Of a DNA stretch of 64,000 nucleotides, positions 45,636 to 58,376 are shown piece after piece. Both the position numbers and the translations under genes were made by a program. The notes beneath the pieces are model-generated. The model saw only the letters and a program-made list of their open reading frames with translations. It had not been told where the DNA came from and searched no databases. The DNA is from Pseudorhodoferax sp. Leaf267. Its GTDB lineage: Bacteria > Pseudomonadota > Gammaproteobacteria > Burkholderiales > Burkholderiaceae_C. The stretch lies in assembly GCF_001422405.1 (NCBI RefSeq), contig NZ_LMMV01000001.1, forward strand, positions 311,275 to 375,274. Reading direction: 5' to 3'. Every line of letters starts with the position of its first letter. Position 1 is the first letter of the stretch.

Positions 45636-46949
45636 ATGGCAGTAACCGTTGAAACCCTCGAAAAGCTGGAACGCAAGATCACCTTGTCGCTGCCGGTCGA
45701 CCTGATCCAGAACGAAGTCAACACCCGTCTGCGCAAGATGGCGCGCACGGTGAAGATGGATGGCTTCCGTCCAGGCAAAGTCCCCATGACGGTGGTGGCC
45801 CAGCGCTATGGCTACTCGGTGCACTACGAAGTCATGAACGACAAGGTCGGTGAAGCGTTCGCCGCAGCCGCCAACGAAGCCAACCTGCGCGTGGCCGGCC
45901 AGCCCCGCATCAGCGAGAAGGAAAGCTCGCCCGAAGGCCAGATGGCGTTCGACGCCGTGTTCGAGGTGTTCCCGGAAGTCGTGATCGGTGACCTGGCCAC
46001 GGCCGAGATCGACCGCTTCAGCGCCGAGGTGACCGACGAAGCCATCGACAAGACGCTGGACATCCTGCGCAAGCAGCGCCGCAGCTTCGCGCAGCGCGCC
46101 CAGGATGCAGCCGCCACCGAAGGCGACCGCGTGACGGTGGACTTCGAAGGCAAGATCGACGGCGAGCCGTTCCAGGGCGGCAAGGCCGAAGACTTCCAGT
46201 TCGTTGTTGGCGAAGGCCAGATGCTCAAGGAATTCGAAGACGCCGTGCGCGGCATGAAGCTGGGCGAGAGCCGCACCTTCCCGCTGGCGTTCCCGGCCGA
46301 CTACCACGGTAAGGACGTGGCCGGCAAGCAGGCTGACTTCCTCGTCACGATCAAGAAGATCGAGTCCAGCCACCTGCCGGAGATCGACGACACGCTGGCC
46401 AAGTCCCTGGGCATCGCCGACGGTACGGTGGAGGGCCTGCGCAACGACATTCGCAAGAACCTGGAGCGCGAAGTCAAGTTCCGCCTGCTGGCCCGCAACA
46501 AGCAGGCCGTGATGGACGCACTGCTGACCAAGGCCGAACTGGATCTGCCGAACGCCAGCGTGAACGCAGAGATCGCCCGCATGATCGAAGGCGCGCGCGC
46601 CGACCTGAAGAGCCGCAGCATCAAGGACGCTGACAAGGCACCGATCCCTGAAGAAATCGTGCGTCCGCAGGCCGAGCGCCGCGTGCGCCTGGGGCTGGTG
46701 GTTGCCGAGCTGGTGCGCAAGAACGATCTGACCGCCAAGCCCGAGCAGATCAAGGCCCACATCGACGACCTGGCCGCCAGCTACGAGAAGCCGGCAGACG
46801 TGGTGCGCTGGTACTACGGCGATCGTCAGCGCCTGTCCGACGTCGAAGCTGCCGTGATCGAGAACAACGTGACCGACTACGTGCTGAGCCAGGCCAAGGT
46901 CAACGACAAGGCCATCGGGTTCGACGAGTTGATGGCGCAGCAGGGCTGA
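45636..46949 (+). CDS. tig: Trigger factor
   Basis: 437 residues. The ribosome-binding N-domain carries GFRPGKVP, followed by the FKBP-type peptidyl-prolyl isomerase domain ([17 protein letters not shown], residues about 160-245) and a helical C-terminal chaperone domain. It binds nascent chains at the ribosome exit. The start at 45636 (MAVTVETL) is 24 bases after the tRNA-Leu; earlier in-frame codons lie inside the tRNA. First gene of the tig-clpP-clpX-lon block. Confidence 0.97.
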   Translation: MAVTVETLEKLERKITLSLPVDLIQNEVNTRLRKMARTVKMDGFRPGKVPMTVVAQRYGYSVHYEVMNDKVGEAFAAAANEANLRVAGQPRISEKESSPEGQMAFDAVFEVFPEVVIGDLATAEIDRFSAEVTDEAIDKTLDILRKQRRSFAQRAQDAAATEGDRVTVDFEGKIDGEPFQGGKAEDFQFVVGEGQMLKEFEDAVRGMKLGESRTFPLAFPADYHGKDVAGKQADFLVTIKKIESSHLPEIDDTLAKSLGIADGTVEGLRNDIRKNLEREVKFRLLARNKQAVMDALLTKAELDLPNASVNAEIARMIEGARADLKSRSIKDADKAPIPEEIVRPQAERRVRLGLVVAELVRKNDLTAKPEQIKAHIDDLAASYEKPADVVRWYYGDRQRLSDVEAAVIENNVTDYVLSQAKVNDKAIGFDELMAQQG

Positions 46950-47026
46950 TGCCGGCGGGGCTTGCGATTCGTGCTGCGGCCCCCACTTCCATCCCTGGTG
47001 ACATCCCTCAAACTCTGGAGAAAGAC

Positions 47027-47647
47027 ATGGTCATTCACAACAGTTCACTCGACACGCAGGGCTTGGGCATGGTCCCCATGGTCATCGAGCAGTCCGGCCG
47101 CGGCGAGCGTTCTTACGACATCTACTCGCGCCTGCTCAAGGAGCGCATCATCTTCCTGGTGGGCGAGGTCAATGACCAGACGGCCAACCTCGTCGTGGCG
47201 CAACTGCTGTTCCTCGAGAGCGAGAACCCGGACAAGGACATCTCGTTCTATATCAATTCGCCCGGCGGCAGCGTCACGGCCGGCATGGCGATTTACGACA
47301 CCATGCAGTTCGTGAAGCCCGACGTGTCCACCATGTGCATCGGCTTTGCCGCCAGCATGGGCGCGTTCCTGCTGGCTGCCGGTGCGAAGGGCAAGCGTTT
47401 CTCGCTGCCCAACTCCAAGATCATGATCCACCAGGTTCTGGGTGGTGCGCGCGGCCAGGCTACCGACATCGAAATCCATGCGCGCGACATCCTGCGCACC
47501 AAGGACCAGATGAACCGCATCCTGGCCGAGCGCACGGGCCAGCCGCTGGAAAAGGTCAAGGCCGATACCGAGCGCGACTACTTCCTGACGGCCGACGAGT
47601 CCAAGGAATACGGGCTGGTCGACCAGGTCATCGCCAAGCGCCCCTGA
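47027..47647 (+). CDS. clpP: ATP-dependent Clp protease proteolytic subunit
   Basis: 206 residues with catalytic Ser110 in GFAASMGAF, His135 in MIHQVLGG and Asp184 in TERDYF. It forms the tetradecameric serine protease chamber that works with ClpX and ClpA. The start MVIHNSS at 47027 follows CTGGAG; the frame opens 26 residues earlier right after tig, but that part is not family-like. Followed by a strong hairpin before clpX. Confidence 0.96.
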   Translation: MVIHNSSLDTQGLGMVPMVIEQSGRGERSYDIYSRLLKERIIFLVGEVNDQTANLVVAQLLFLESENPDKDISFYINSPGGSVTAGMAIYDTMQFVKPDVSTMCIGFAASMGAFLLAAGAKGKRFSLPNSKIMIHQVLGGARGQATDIEIHARDILRTKDQMNRILAERTGQPLEKVKADTERDYFLTADESKEYGLVDQVIAKRP

Positions 47648-47672
47648 CCCGCCAAGCGTAAAACAGCGCATG

Positions 47673-47706
47673 AAACGGCGCCCTTTCTCACGAAAGGCGC
47701 CGTTTT
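47673..47706 (+). terminator. Intrinsic terminator between clpP and clpX
   Basis: AAACGGCGCC-C-TTT pairs with AAAGGCGCCGTTT over 13 bases with one bulged C and a CTCACG loop, followed by TCCGTTTGG. It would reduce read-through into clpX, implying that clpX has some independent expression. Confidence 0.7.
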
Positions 47707-47750
47707 CCGTTTGGTTATCATTGCTTCACGTCCTCTAAAGGCACTCCTAC

Positions 47751-49016
<1,266 letters not shown>

Positions 49017-49082
49017 CCGCACGAGCCGGCTGCATGTGAGCCGGCCCCATCAACCCTGCTTCGGCGCGTCAAAGCGCCGAGG

Positions 49083-49109
49083 TTGAAAATGTGACGCTGG
49101 CGACCATAT
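49083..49109 (+). promoter_or_regulatory. Heat-shock (sigma-32)-like promoter of lon
   Basis: TTGAAA (49083-49088) and GACCATAT (49102-49109) are 13 bases apart. This agrees with the sigma-32 pattern CTTGAAA-N(11-16)-CCCCATNT except for the first two C of the -10 box. It lies 26 bases before the lon ATG. Confidence 0.5.
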
Positions 49110-49134
49110 TCGACAGGTCACTCAAAGGATTTTC

Positions 49135-51564
<2,430 letters not shown>

Positions 51565-51589
51565 GAACGCATCAAAAAAGCGCGACGAC

Positions 51590-51619
51590 TTGCCGGGACG
51601 TGAAAAATCGCGCTATAAT
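51590..51619 (+). promoter_or_regulatory. Sigma-70 promoter of the tRNA-Gly pair
   Basis: TTGCCG (51590-51595) and a perfect TATAAT (51614-51619) with an 18-base spacer, 14 bases before the first tRNA-Gly. Confidence 0.75.
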
Positions 51620-51633
51620 TTGAGGCTTGAAGC

Positions 51634-51709
51634 GCGGGAGTAGCTCAGTTGGTAGAGCGCAACCTTGCCAAGGTTGAGGTCGAGAGTTCGAGACTCTTCT
51701 CCCGCTCCA
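51634..51709 (+). tRNA. tRNA-Gly (anticodon GCC), copy 1
   Basis: A 76-base tRNA with acceptor arms GCGGGAG/CTCCCGC, anticodon loop TTGCCAA reading GCC, T-loop GTTCGAGAC and encoded CCA. It is nearly identical to the second copy 37 bases downstream. Confidence 0.97.
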
Positions 51710-51746
51710 TTCCACGCAAGTGGGGGGAGCCAGCGGTTTCAGACAT

Positions 51747-51822
51747 GCGGGAATAGCTCAGTTGGTAGAGCGCAACCTTGCCAAGGTTGAGGTCGAGAGT
51801 TCGAGACTCTTTTCCCGCTCCA
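51747..51822 (+). tRNA. tRNA-Gly (anticodon GCC), copy 2
   Basis: A 76-base tRNA with the same body as copy 1. The only differences are at the last acceptor pair: GCGGGAA/TTCCCGC, so the G-C pair became A-T with pairing kept. It shares the promoter at 51590 and ends at the terminator at 51836. Confidence 0.97.
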
Positions 51823-51835
51823 GATTCGCAAAGTC

Positions 51836-51863
51836 AAGGACCCAACGGGTCCTTTTCTTTTTT
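51836..51863 (+). terminator. Intrinsic terminator of the tRNA-Gly operon
   Basis: AAGGACCC (51836-51843), loop AAC, GGGTCCTT (51847-51854), then TTCTTTTTT. A perfect 8-base stem with a T-run, 14 bases after the second tRNA; the T-run ends 18 bases before the convergent hydrolase gene. Confidence 0.88.
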
Positions 51864-51880
51864 GCGCGCTGGACTGCGTT

Positions 51881-52828
51881 TCAGCCGATGCCGCCGTGTG
51901 CCTTCCGCGCAGCGTGCAGGTTGTCCTTGAGCTCTTGCGGCACGCGCTCGTCGAAGCCCAGCGCCACCCGGCGCACCTCCGGCGTGTCGGTCGGCGCATG
52001 GCCCACGCCCAACGCGCTGGCACGCGGCTGCGCCACCGCCGTCACCGTGCCGGCCAGACGCCCCAGCCCCGTGATCTCGCACTCCACCACATCGCCCGCG
52101 TTCACAGAGCGTGAATGACAGGGCGTGCCCATCAGGATCACGTCGCCCGCCGCCAGCGTGATGTGGCGCGCGATGTCGGCGATCACATAGTGCGGGCCCC
52201 AGATGGTCTCCTCGCCGATCTGAGCCTCCTGCACGACGAGCCCGTTCACATAGGTGCGCAGCGTCTGCGCGAACAGGTCCACGCCGCGCACAATGCCGGG
52301 GCCGATGGGCAGCAGCGTGTCCGCGCCCTTCACGCGCAGCATCGAGCCCTGGTCGGTGTCGCGAAAGTCCTGCAGCCCCATGTCCAGCGCCGGGCAGAAG
52401 CCGGCGATGTGGTCCCAGGCCTCGTCGGGCGTCACATTGCGGCAGGTGCTGCCGATGACGACCGCGTACTCGCCCTCGTAGTTCAGGTACTGGCAGTCGG
52501 CCGGCTTCAGGATCTGGCCGCCATGACCGTTCAACGCGGTCGGTGGCTTGGTGAAGTAGGTCGGCGTGTCGGTCGGCTTGGGGCGGTTGCGCGTCTCCAT
52601 GCTGCGCGAGCTGTAGGAGATGTGCACCGCGATGATCTTGCTCGGCTTCACCGGCGGCAGATGGGGCAGGGCGCCCGGATCGACCACGCGGCCGTCGTCC
52701 AGCCGCAGTTGCGCACCGTCGAGCATCGTGCCCCAGAAGGCCGAGCCGCCGATCAGCACGCGGCGCCGCTCCACGCGCGGGCCGCGCATCACGGCCGGAA
52801 GTTCTTGGTACGGAAATTCGAAGTTCAT
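51881..52828 (-). CDS. Fumarylacetoacetate hydrolase-family protein (HpaG-like)
   Basis: 315 residues with one FAH fold: the N-terminal KIIAVHISYSSR, the metal-binding acidic set in YLNYEGEYAVVIG, and VILMGTPCHSRSV. In this operon it probably acts on 2-oxo-hept-ene-dioate or hydroxymuconate intermediates as decarboxylase or isomerase; E. coli HpaG is a duplicated version, so this single-domain protein may do only one step or act as a dimer. Last gene of hpaH-hpaE-hpaD-FAH; its ATG overlaps the hpaD stop. Confidence 0.82.
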   Translation of the reverse strand: MNFEFPYQELPAVMRGPRVERRRVLIGGSAFWGTMLDGAQLRLDDGRVVDPGALPHLPPVKPSKIIAVHISYSSRSMETRNRPKPTDTPTYFTKPPTALNGHGGQILKPADCQYLNYEGEYAVVIGSTCRNVTPDEAWDHIAGFCPALDMGLQDFRDTDQGSMLRVKGADTLLPIGPGIVRGVDLFAQTLRTYVNGLVVQEAQIGEETIWGPHYVIADIARHITLAAGDVILMGTPCHSRSVNAGDVVECEITGLGRLAGTVTAVAQPRASALGVGHAPTDTPEVRRVALGFDERVPQELKDNLHAARKAHGGIG

Positions 52829-53694
52829 GGTGTGTCGAACCAGATGTGGACATTGCCCGTACCGCGGGCGTTCTCATAGACAGAGAGTTGCTGGCCCCTG
52901 GCCGTGCAGGCCGCACCGCCCAGAGCGCCGAGCATCTGCAGGTAGTGCGCGCCGAAGGCTTCCCAGGGCTTCCTGCGGTAGTCCGCGTCCCAGCGCTCCA
53001 GGATCAGGTCGTGCCGGCCCTCGGCGAACAGCGCGATGGCCTGTTTGTCGCTCTCGATGTTCTCGGGCCGCGAGACATTGCTCTCGTGGAAGATGCGCGG
53101 ATGCTTGGGCTTCCAGTCGATGCCGTTGAATTTGTGGCTCAGCGCACCCGAGGCCAGCAGCAGCACCCGGTAGTTCGAACGGCGGATCGCCTCGCCGATG
53201 ATCTCGCCAGACTGCAGGAAGTGCGGCCACTCGCAGTTCTGGCACGAACTCACCGTCACGACCGGCAGCCCGGCCAGCTCCAGCCGCAGTTGCTTCACGA
53301 GGTTGATGGTCGGGTACTGCCGGCCCAGCTCCGGGTGGCTGATGGCGCGGTGGTAGCCGGCCCGTTCACGCGACAGCTCCTCTATTGCGAACGCCAGGTC
53401 GGGCTGGCCACGGTAGTCGTAGGGCACGCCGTGCAGGTACCACGGCATCTCGTCCGACAGGTAGGTGCCCTGGTAGTGCTTTCCGGCATCGACGAGGTGG
53501 TAGCCCGTAGTGAACCAGTGCGAGTCGAAGATCATGACCACGTCGGGCTGCGCCGCCGCGATCTTGCGGCGCAGCCGAGCGTAGCCCGCGATCAAGTCAG
53601 AGTCCTCGCCCGCGCCCTGCAGCCGGCGGAACTCCTCGCATTGCATGAGGCCCGGGTGGTGCGAGACCAGCGCGGCGCCGACGATCTGTCCCAT
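52825..53694 (-). CDS. hpaD: 3,4-dihydroxyphenylacetate 2,3-dioxygenase-like (class III extradiol)
   Basis: 289 residues of the LigB-type extradiol dioxygenase family with His12-His13 (VSHHPG), MIFDSHWF, and LLASGALSHKF, in the same order as E. coli HpaD. These residues bind Fe2+ and open the homoprotocatechuate ring next to a hydroxyl. A gallate or 2-aminophenol-type substrate is a weaker alternative. It lies 12 nt after hpaE. Confidence 0.82.
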   Translation of the reverse strand: MGQIVGAALVSHHPGLMQCEEFRRLQGAGEDSDLIAGYARLRRKIAAAQPDVVMIFDSHWFTTGYHLVDAGKHYQGTYLSDEMPWYLHGVPYDYRGQPDLAFAIEELSRERAGYHRAISHPELGRQYPTINLVKQLRLELAGLPVVTVSSCQNCEWPHFLQSGEIIGEAIRRSNYRVLLLASGALSHKFNGIDWKPKHPRIFHESNVSRPENIESDKQAIALFAEGRHDLILERWDADYRRKPWEAFGAHYLQMLGALGGAACTARGQQLSVYENARGTGNVHIWFDTP

Positions 53695-53706
53695 GGTGTC
53701 GTCTCC

Positions 53707-55176
53707 TTATCGGTGCGAAAAGCTGGCGCGAAAGGGCTTCTTCGGCACGACGACATCCTTCACGTCGCAGAAGAACTCGAAGCTCCAGTCGCCGCCCTCG
53801 CGGCCGATGCCGCTGCGCTTGATCCCGCCGAACGGCGCGGCCAGGTCGCGGATGCCGAAGCTGTTGACCCAGATGAAGCCGGTGCGCACGCGCTGCGCCA
53901 CCTCGGTCGCGTGTGCGGTCTCGCCATAGCAGACACCGCCCAGGCCGTAGTCCGTGCCGTTGGCAAGCAGGACGGCCTCGTCGTCGCTGGCGAAGGTCTG
54001 CAGCGTCAGCACCGGGCCGAACACCTCGTTCTGCACGATCTCGCTGCCCTGCGCCACGTCGGCCAGCATGGTCGGCTGGTAGTACTGCGCGCCGAACGCA
54101 TGCCGCGCGCCGCCCCACAGCACGCGCGCGCCGGCCGCCACGGCGCGCTCGACGAAGCCGGCCACACGTTCGAGCTGGCGCGGGTGGATGATGGGGCCAA
54201 CCTCGGTCGCTTCCTCACGCGGGTCGCCCACGTTCAGCTTCTCGACATGCGCGCGCATCGCGGCGATGAAGGCCTCGGCCACCTGGGCGTGCACGAGAAA
54301 GCGCGTGCCCGCCAGGCAGACCTGGCCCGCGTTGCGGTACATCAGCGCGCCGGTGGCGGCGGCCTGTTCCAGGTCGGCATCGGGCAGCACGATGAAGGGG
54401 CTCTTGCCGCCCAGCTCCAGGCTGCAGGGCACGAGGTTGGCGCCGGCCGCCTGCGCGATCCACTTGGCTGTGGGCACCGAGCCCGTGAACGACACGCGCG
54501 CGATGCGCGCGTCGCTGACGAGCCGGGCGCCTGTGTTCGCGCCCGTGCCCTGCACCACGTTGAACACGCCGGGCGTCAGGCCGGCAGCATGCGCGGCATC
54601 GGCCAGCAGCGAGCAGGTCAGCGGCGCCCATTCCGGCGGCTTCAGGATGCAGCAGTTGCCGGCCGCCAGGGCCGGGCCGAGCTTCCAGGTCGACAGCATG
54701 AGCGGCGCGTTCCAGGGCGTGATGACGACGACCACGCCGGCCGGGTCGTGCCGCACGAGGTGCGTGGCCTGCTCGGTCTCGATGGGGCGGTCCTGCAGCG
54801 TGAGCGCATGCTCGGCGAACCAACGGATGTTGAGCATCGCGCGCGGCACCACGCCGTGGCGCATGCGCGAGAGCAGCACGCCCGCGTCGTTGCTCTCCAG
54901 CAAGCAGAAGGCATCGGCGCGTTTGCCGATCTCGTCGGCGAAGCGGTCCAGGTAGGGCTTGCGCTCGGCCGCCGTCAGCGCGCTCCAGGCCGGGAAGGCG
55001 TGCTGCGCCGCGACGATGGCGGCTTCCACGTGCTCGGCCAGGCCTTCGCTGATGTGGCCGAGCGGCCGCTGGTCGATGGGCGAATGCAGCGCGAAGCGCT
55101 CGGCCGAGGCCACGCGCTGGCCGGCGATGTAGTGGTCGGGCGAGACGGCGATGCCCGCGATGTCCAGCAAACTCAT
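53707..55176 (-). CDS. hpaE: 5-carboxymethyl-2-hydroxymuconate semialdehyde dehydrogenase
   Basis: 489 residues of the aldehyde dehydrogenase superfamily: the NAD region ITPWNAPLMLSTWK, the general base Glu in LELGGKSP, the catalytic Cys in GQVCLAGTR, and the HpaE-like end IRDLAAPFGGIKRSGIGREGG. It oxidises the ring-cleavage semialdehyde to the diacid. The start at 55176 (MSLLDIAG) follows AAGGAGC; the frame opens 28 residues earlier inside hpaH. Operon context supports the assignment. Confidence 0.85.
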   Translation of the reverse strand: MSLLDIAGIAVSPDHYIAGQRVASAERFALHSPIDQRPLGHISEGLAEHVEAAIVAAQHAFPAWSALTAAERKPYLDRFADEIGKRADAFCLLESNDAGVLLSRMRHGVVPRAMLNIRWFAEHALTLQDRPIETEQATHLVRHDPAGVVVVITPWNAPLMLSTWKLGPALAAGNCCILKPPEWAPLTCSLLADAAHAAGLTPGVFNVVQGTGANTGARLVSDARIARVSFTGSVPTAKWIAQAAGANLVPCSLELGGKSPFIVLPDADLEQAAATGALMYRNAGQVCLAGTRFLVHAQVAEAFIAAMRAHVEKLNVGDPREEATEVGPIIHPRQLERVAGFVERAVAAGARVLWGGARHAFGAQYYQPTMLADVAQGSEIVQNEVFGPVLTLQTFASDDEAVLLANGTDYGLGGVCYGETAHATEVAQRVRTGFIWVNSFGIRDLAAPFGGIKRSGIGREGGDWSFEFFCDVKDVVVPKKPFRASFSHR

Positions 55177-55186
55177 GAACGCTCCT

Positions 55187-55990
55187 TCAAACGAAACGCA
55201 GCGAGATCGAGCCCAGCGGCCCGTAGTCCGCATGGAACACATCGCCGGCCGCGCAGGCAACGGGCCGCGTGAACGAGCCCCCCAGCACGATCTCGCCGGT
55301 TTCCAGCCCCTGGTCGAAGGCCGCGAGCTTGTGGGCCAGCCAGGCCACGCCGTTGCCGGGGTGGTTCAGCACGGCCGCGCCCAGGCCCGACTCCTCGACC
55401 TGGCCGTTCTTGAACAGCAGCGCGCCGGCCCAGCGCCAGTCCACCGCGTCGGGCTTCATGGGCCGGCCGCCCAGCGCGATGCCGGCATTGGCCGCGTTGT
55501 CGGCAATGGTGTCCAGCACCTTGCGTGGCGCCTTGGTGTCACGGTCGAACTGTTCGATGCGCGCGTCGATGAGCTCCAACGCCGGCACCACGTAGTCGGT
55601 CGCGTTGAGCACGTCGATCAGCGAGACATGCGCACCCTTGAGCGGGCGGGCCAGCACGAAGGCGAACTCCACTTCCAGCCGCGGCACGATGAAGCGCGCC
55701 GCCTCCACCTCGCTGCCGCCCTGCAGCAGCATGTCGTCCAGCAGGCAGCCGTAGTCGGGCTCGGTGATCTGCGAGGCGATCTGCATCGCGCGCGAGGTCA
55801 GCCCGATCTTGTGGCCGATGACGCGGCGGCCCTCGGCCCGCTTGATGTCCATCCAGGCGCGCTGGACTGCGTAGCTGTCCTCCATCGTCATGCCGGGATG
55901 GCGCTTGGAAAACTGCGCAACCTGCTCGCGCTTCTGCTCGGCGCGGTGCAGTTCGCTCGCCAGGGCGGTGTGAACGGATGTCTCCAGCAT
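55187..55990 (-). CDS. hpaH: 2-oxo-hept-4-ene-1,7-dioate hydratase
   Basis: 267 residues, the same length as E. coli HpaH, with the hydratase/FAH-like fold: GHKIGLTSRAMQ, RLEVEFAFVLARPL and GVAWLAHKLAAF. It adds water to the oxo-heptenedioate in the lower homoprotocatechuate pathway. The start at 55990 (MLETSVH) was chosen; a longer frame runs over the LysR operator. It is the first gene of the operon and is divergent from the LysR gene. Confidence 0.88.
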   Translation of the reverse strand: MLETSVHTALASELHRAEQKREQVAQFSKRHPGMTMEDSYAVQRAWMDIKRAEGRRVIGHKIGLTSRAMQIASQITEPDYGCLLDDMLLQGGSEVEAARFIVPRLEVEFAFVLARPLKGAHVSLIDVLNATDYVVPALELIDARIEQFDRDTKAPRKVLDTIADNAANAGIALGGRPMKPDAVDWRWAGALLFKNGQVEESGLGAAVLNHPGNGVAWLAHKLAAFDQGLETGEIVLGGSFTRPVACAAGDVFHADYGPLGSISLRFV

Positions 55991-56066
55991 GGGCTTGTCT
56001 CTCGTGGGGGAGGGCGGCCAGTGTGCAGGCCATGGCGTCCCGGCACCAGCAATGGAATCCGCGCCG

Positions 56067-56087
56067 TTATCAAGCACAGCTTGATAA
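56067..56087. promoter_or_regulatory. Palindromic LysR operator between hpaH and the regulator
   Basis: TTATCAAG and CTTGATAA are perfect 8-base arms around CACAG, containing the LysR-type T-N11-A core. It lies 8 bases before the regulator's ATG and 76 bases before the hpaH start, a good place for autorepression and activation of the divergent operon. Confidence 0.75.
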
Positions 56088-56095
56088 TCCCGCCC

Positions 56096-57025
56096 ATGCC
56101 ATTGACCCGCTTCACGCTACGCCAGCTGGAGGCCTATGTCGCGGTGGCCGAGCTGCACAGCTTCAACGCCGCCGCCGAGCGCCTGGGCCTGACCGCGCAG
56201 GCCGTGAGCCAGCTCGTGGCCGAGTTCGAGTCCGTCGTCGGCTTTCGCGTGTTCGACCGCACGACGCGGCGGGTGGGCCTGTCCAGCGCGGGCCGCGACT
56301 TTCTGGCCTCGGCCGAGACCGTGCTGCGCCACGTGCACGCCTGCGAGAGCGCGGCCGCCGATGTGCGCCACCGCGCGGCCGGCGTGGTGCGCATCGGCGC
56401 GCCCATGGTGATCGCCAGTGTGGCCTTGCCCGCGGCCATCCAGGCCTATGCGGCCGAGCGCCCCAAGGTCGTGGTGCGCATCCGCGACCTGCCGGTGGAT
56501 GGCCTGGTCGAGAGCGTGGCCAGCGGCGATGTGGACCTGGCCGTGGGGCCGGACCGGCCCGTGGGCACCGACGTGGAGCGCCAGCCGCTGTTCACCAGCC
56601 CCTGGGTGCTGTGGTGCGCCAAGTCGCACCCGCTTGCCAGGCGCAAGACGGTGCGCTGGGACATGCTGCGCGAGCACGCCCTGCTGGCCGCCGGCCGCGA
56701 CCACGAGCGCAGCGTGGAGATGATGCGGCTCAGCTCGCCCGAAGGCGCGCGCATCGCGCCCGTCGACATCGTGGACAACGTCTCCACCGCCCTGGGCATC
56801 GCCGCGCAGGGCCGGGTGGCCACGCTGGCTCCCGCCTACGTGGCGCCGATGGCGGGCTACTTCGGCCTCGTGATGCGGCGCGTGGTCGAACCCGAGGCCA
56901 TCCGCACCGTCTGCCTGTACCGGTCCGCCACGCGCAGCCTGTCGCCCGCTGCCCAGGGCTTCGCCGAGTTCCTCACTGGCTGGATGCCGCGCTGGCCCGC
57001 CGTGCACGGCACGCCCGGCGTGTAG
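56096..57025 (+). CDS. LysR-family transcriptional regulator
   Basis: 309 residues: a helix-turn-helix over residues about 5-65 (LRQLEAYVAVAELHSFNAAAERL) and a periplasmic-binding-like effector domain. The divergent placement and the shared palindrome suggest that it controls hpaHED-FAH in response to an aromatic acid or ring-cleavage product. The start at 56096 (MPLTRFTL) fits the family; the longer upstream frame overlaps the operon and operator. Confidence 0.9.
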   Translation: MPLTRFTLRQLEAYVAVAELHSFNAAAERLGLTAQAVSQLVAEFESVVGFRVFDRTTRRVGLSSAGRDFLASAETVLRHVHACESAAADVRHRAAGVVRIGAPMVIASVALPAAIQAYAAERPKVVVRIRDLPVDGLVESVASGDVDLAVGPDRPVGTDVERQPLFTSPWVLWCAKSHPLARRKTVRWDMLREHALLAAGRDHERSVEMMRLSSPEGARIAPVDIVDNVSTALGIAAQGRVATLAPAYVAPMAGYFGLVMRRVVEPEAIRTVCLYRSATRSLSPAAQGFAEFLTGWMPRWPAVHGTPGV

Positions 57026-57035
57026 AGTGCCCGCC

Positions 57036-58373
57036 ATGCCTGCAACGACCCCACGCCCCAATCTCATCTTCATTCTGGCCGACGACCTGGGTTATGCCGA
57101 CCTGGGCTGCACCGGCGCGCGCGATGCGCACAACCGCGCCATCGACGTGTCCCCGCGGCTGGACCGCATGGCCGCGCAAGGCCTGCGCTTCACGCGCGGG
57201 TATTCGAACTCGGCGGTCTGCTCGCCCACGCGCTTTGCGCTGATCACGGGCCGCTACCAGTACCGTCTGCGCGGCGCGGCCGAAGAGCCACTGGCGGGCG
57301 CTCATGGCGACAAGGTGCTGGGCCTGCCGCCCGAGCATCCCACGCTGCCTTCGCTGTTGCGCGATGCCGGCTACGCCACCGCACTGGTCGGCAAATGGCA
57401 CCTGGGCTACCCGTCGCATTTCGGCCCGCGCAAATCGGGCTACCAGGAGTTCTGGGGCTTCCATGCCGGTGGCACCGACTACTTCTCGCACACCGACTCG
57501 CGCGGCAACCACGACCTGTGGGACAACGAGACCGAGATCCACCGCGACGGCTACCTCACCGACCTGTTGAGCGCACGTGCGGCCGAGTTCATCGAGCGCC
57601 AGTCGGCCGACCAGCCCTTCCTGCTGAGCCTGCACTACAGCGCGCCGCACTGGCCCTGGGTCACGCGCGAGGACGCGGCCGAGTCGCAGCGCATCGGCAC
57701 TAGCATCAAGCACCTGGACGGCGGCAGCCTGGCCACTTACCAGACCATGGTCACGCAGATGGACGACGGCATCGGCCAGGTGCTCGATGCGCTGGAGCGG
57801 CGCGGCCTGGCCGACAACACGCTGGTCGTTTTCACCAGCGACAACGGCGGCGAGCGCTTCTCCAACAACTGGCCCTTCGTGGGCGGCAAGATGGACCTGC
57901 TGGAAGGCGGCATCCGCGTGCCGCTGCTGGCGCGCTGGCCGGCCCGCATCGCGGCCGATGGCGTGAGCGACCAGCCCAACATGACCATGGACTGGACCGC
58001 GACCTTCCTCGACGCGGCCGGCGTCGCGGCCCAGGCCGACCATCCGCTGGACGGCCAGAGCCTGCTGCCGCTGTTCGACGACCCCAGCGCCCCCGCGCCT
58101 GCGCGCGACCTGTTCTGGCGCATGAAGCACCGCGCCCAGCGCGCGCTGGTTCGTGGCCCCTGGAAGTACCTGCGCATGGACGGCGCGGAGTACCTGTTCG
58201 ATGTGGTGGCCGACCCGCGTGAGCGCGCCAACCTGGCCGCGCGCGAGCCTGGGCGGCTGGCCGAACTGCGCAGTGCCTGGGAGGCGCTGGACGCCAGCCT
58301 GCCAGCCATTCCCGACGAGGCGCGCGTGTCGCTGGTGTTCGGGCCGGGCGAGATCCCGCAGGCGACTTTCTGA
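57036..58373 (+). CDS. Sulfatase-family hydrolase
   Basis: 445 residues with the type I sulfatase signature: Cys62 in CSPTRF, the residue converted to formylglycine, then GKWHLG, and metal ligands Asp17-Asp18 (ILADDLGYADLG) and TSDNGGE. No signal peptide is seen, so it would be cytoplasmic. It hydrolyses sulfate or phosphonate-type esters; the substrate is unknown. The ATG at 57036 was preferred to a GTG three codons earlier. No dedicated maturase is in the window. Confidence 0.9.
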   Translation: MPATTPRPNLIFILADDLGYADLGCTGARDAHNRAIDVSPRLDRMAAQGLRFTRGYSNSAVCSPTRFALITGRYQYRLRGAAEEPLAGAHGDKVLGLPPEHPTLPSLLRDAGYATALVGKWHLGYPSHFGPRKSGYQEFWGFHAGGTDYFSHTDSRGNHDLWDNETEIHRDGYLTDLLSARAAEFIERQSADQPFLLSLHYSAPHWPWVTREDAAESQRIGTSIKHLDGGSLATYQTMVTQMDDGIGQVLDALERRGLADNTLVVFTSDNGGERFSNNWPFVGGKMDLLEGGIRVPLLARWPARIAADGVSDQPNMTMDWTATFLDAAGVAAQADHPLDGQSLLPLFDDPSAPAPARDLFWRMKHRAQRALVRGPWKYLRMDGAEYLFDVVADPRERANLAAREPGRLAELRSAWEALDASLPAIPDEARVSLVFGPGEIPQATF

Positions 58374-58376
58374 GAC

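Noticed and set aside
51634-51822. The tandem tRNA-Gly genes as an integration site for a mobile element
   Set aside because: No integrase, no direct repeats beyond the tRNA bodies and no change in gene character on either side.
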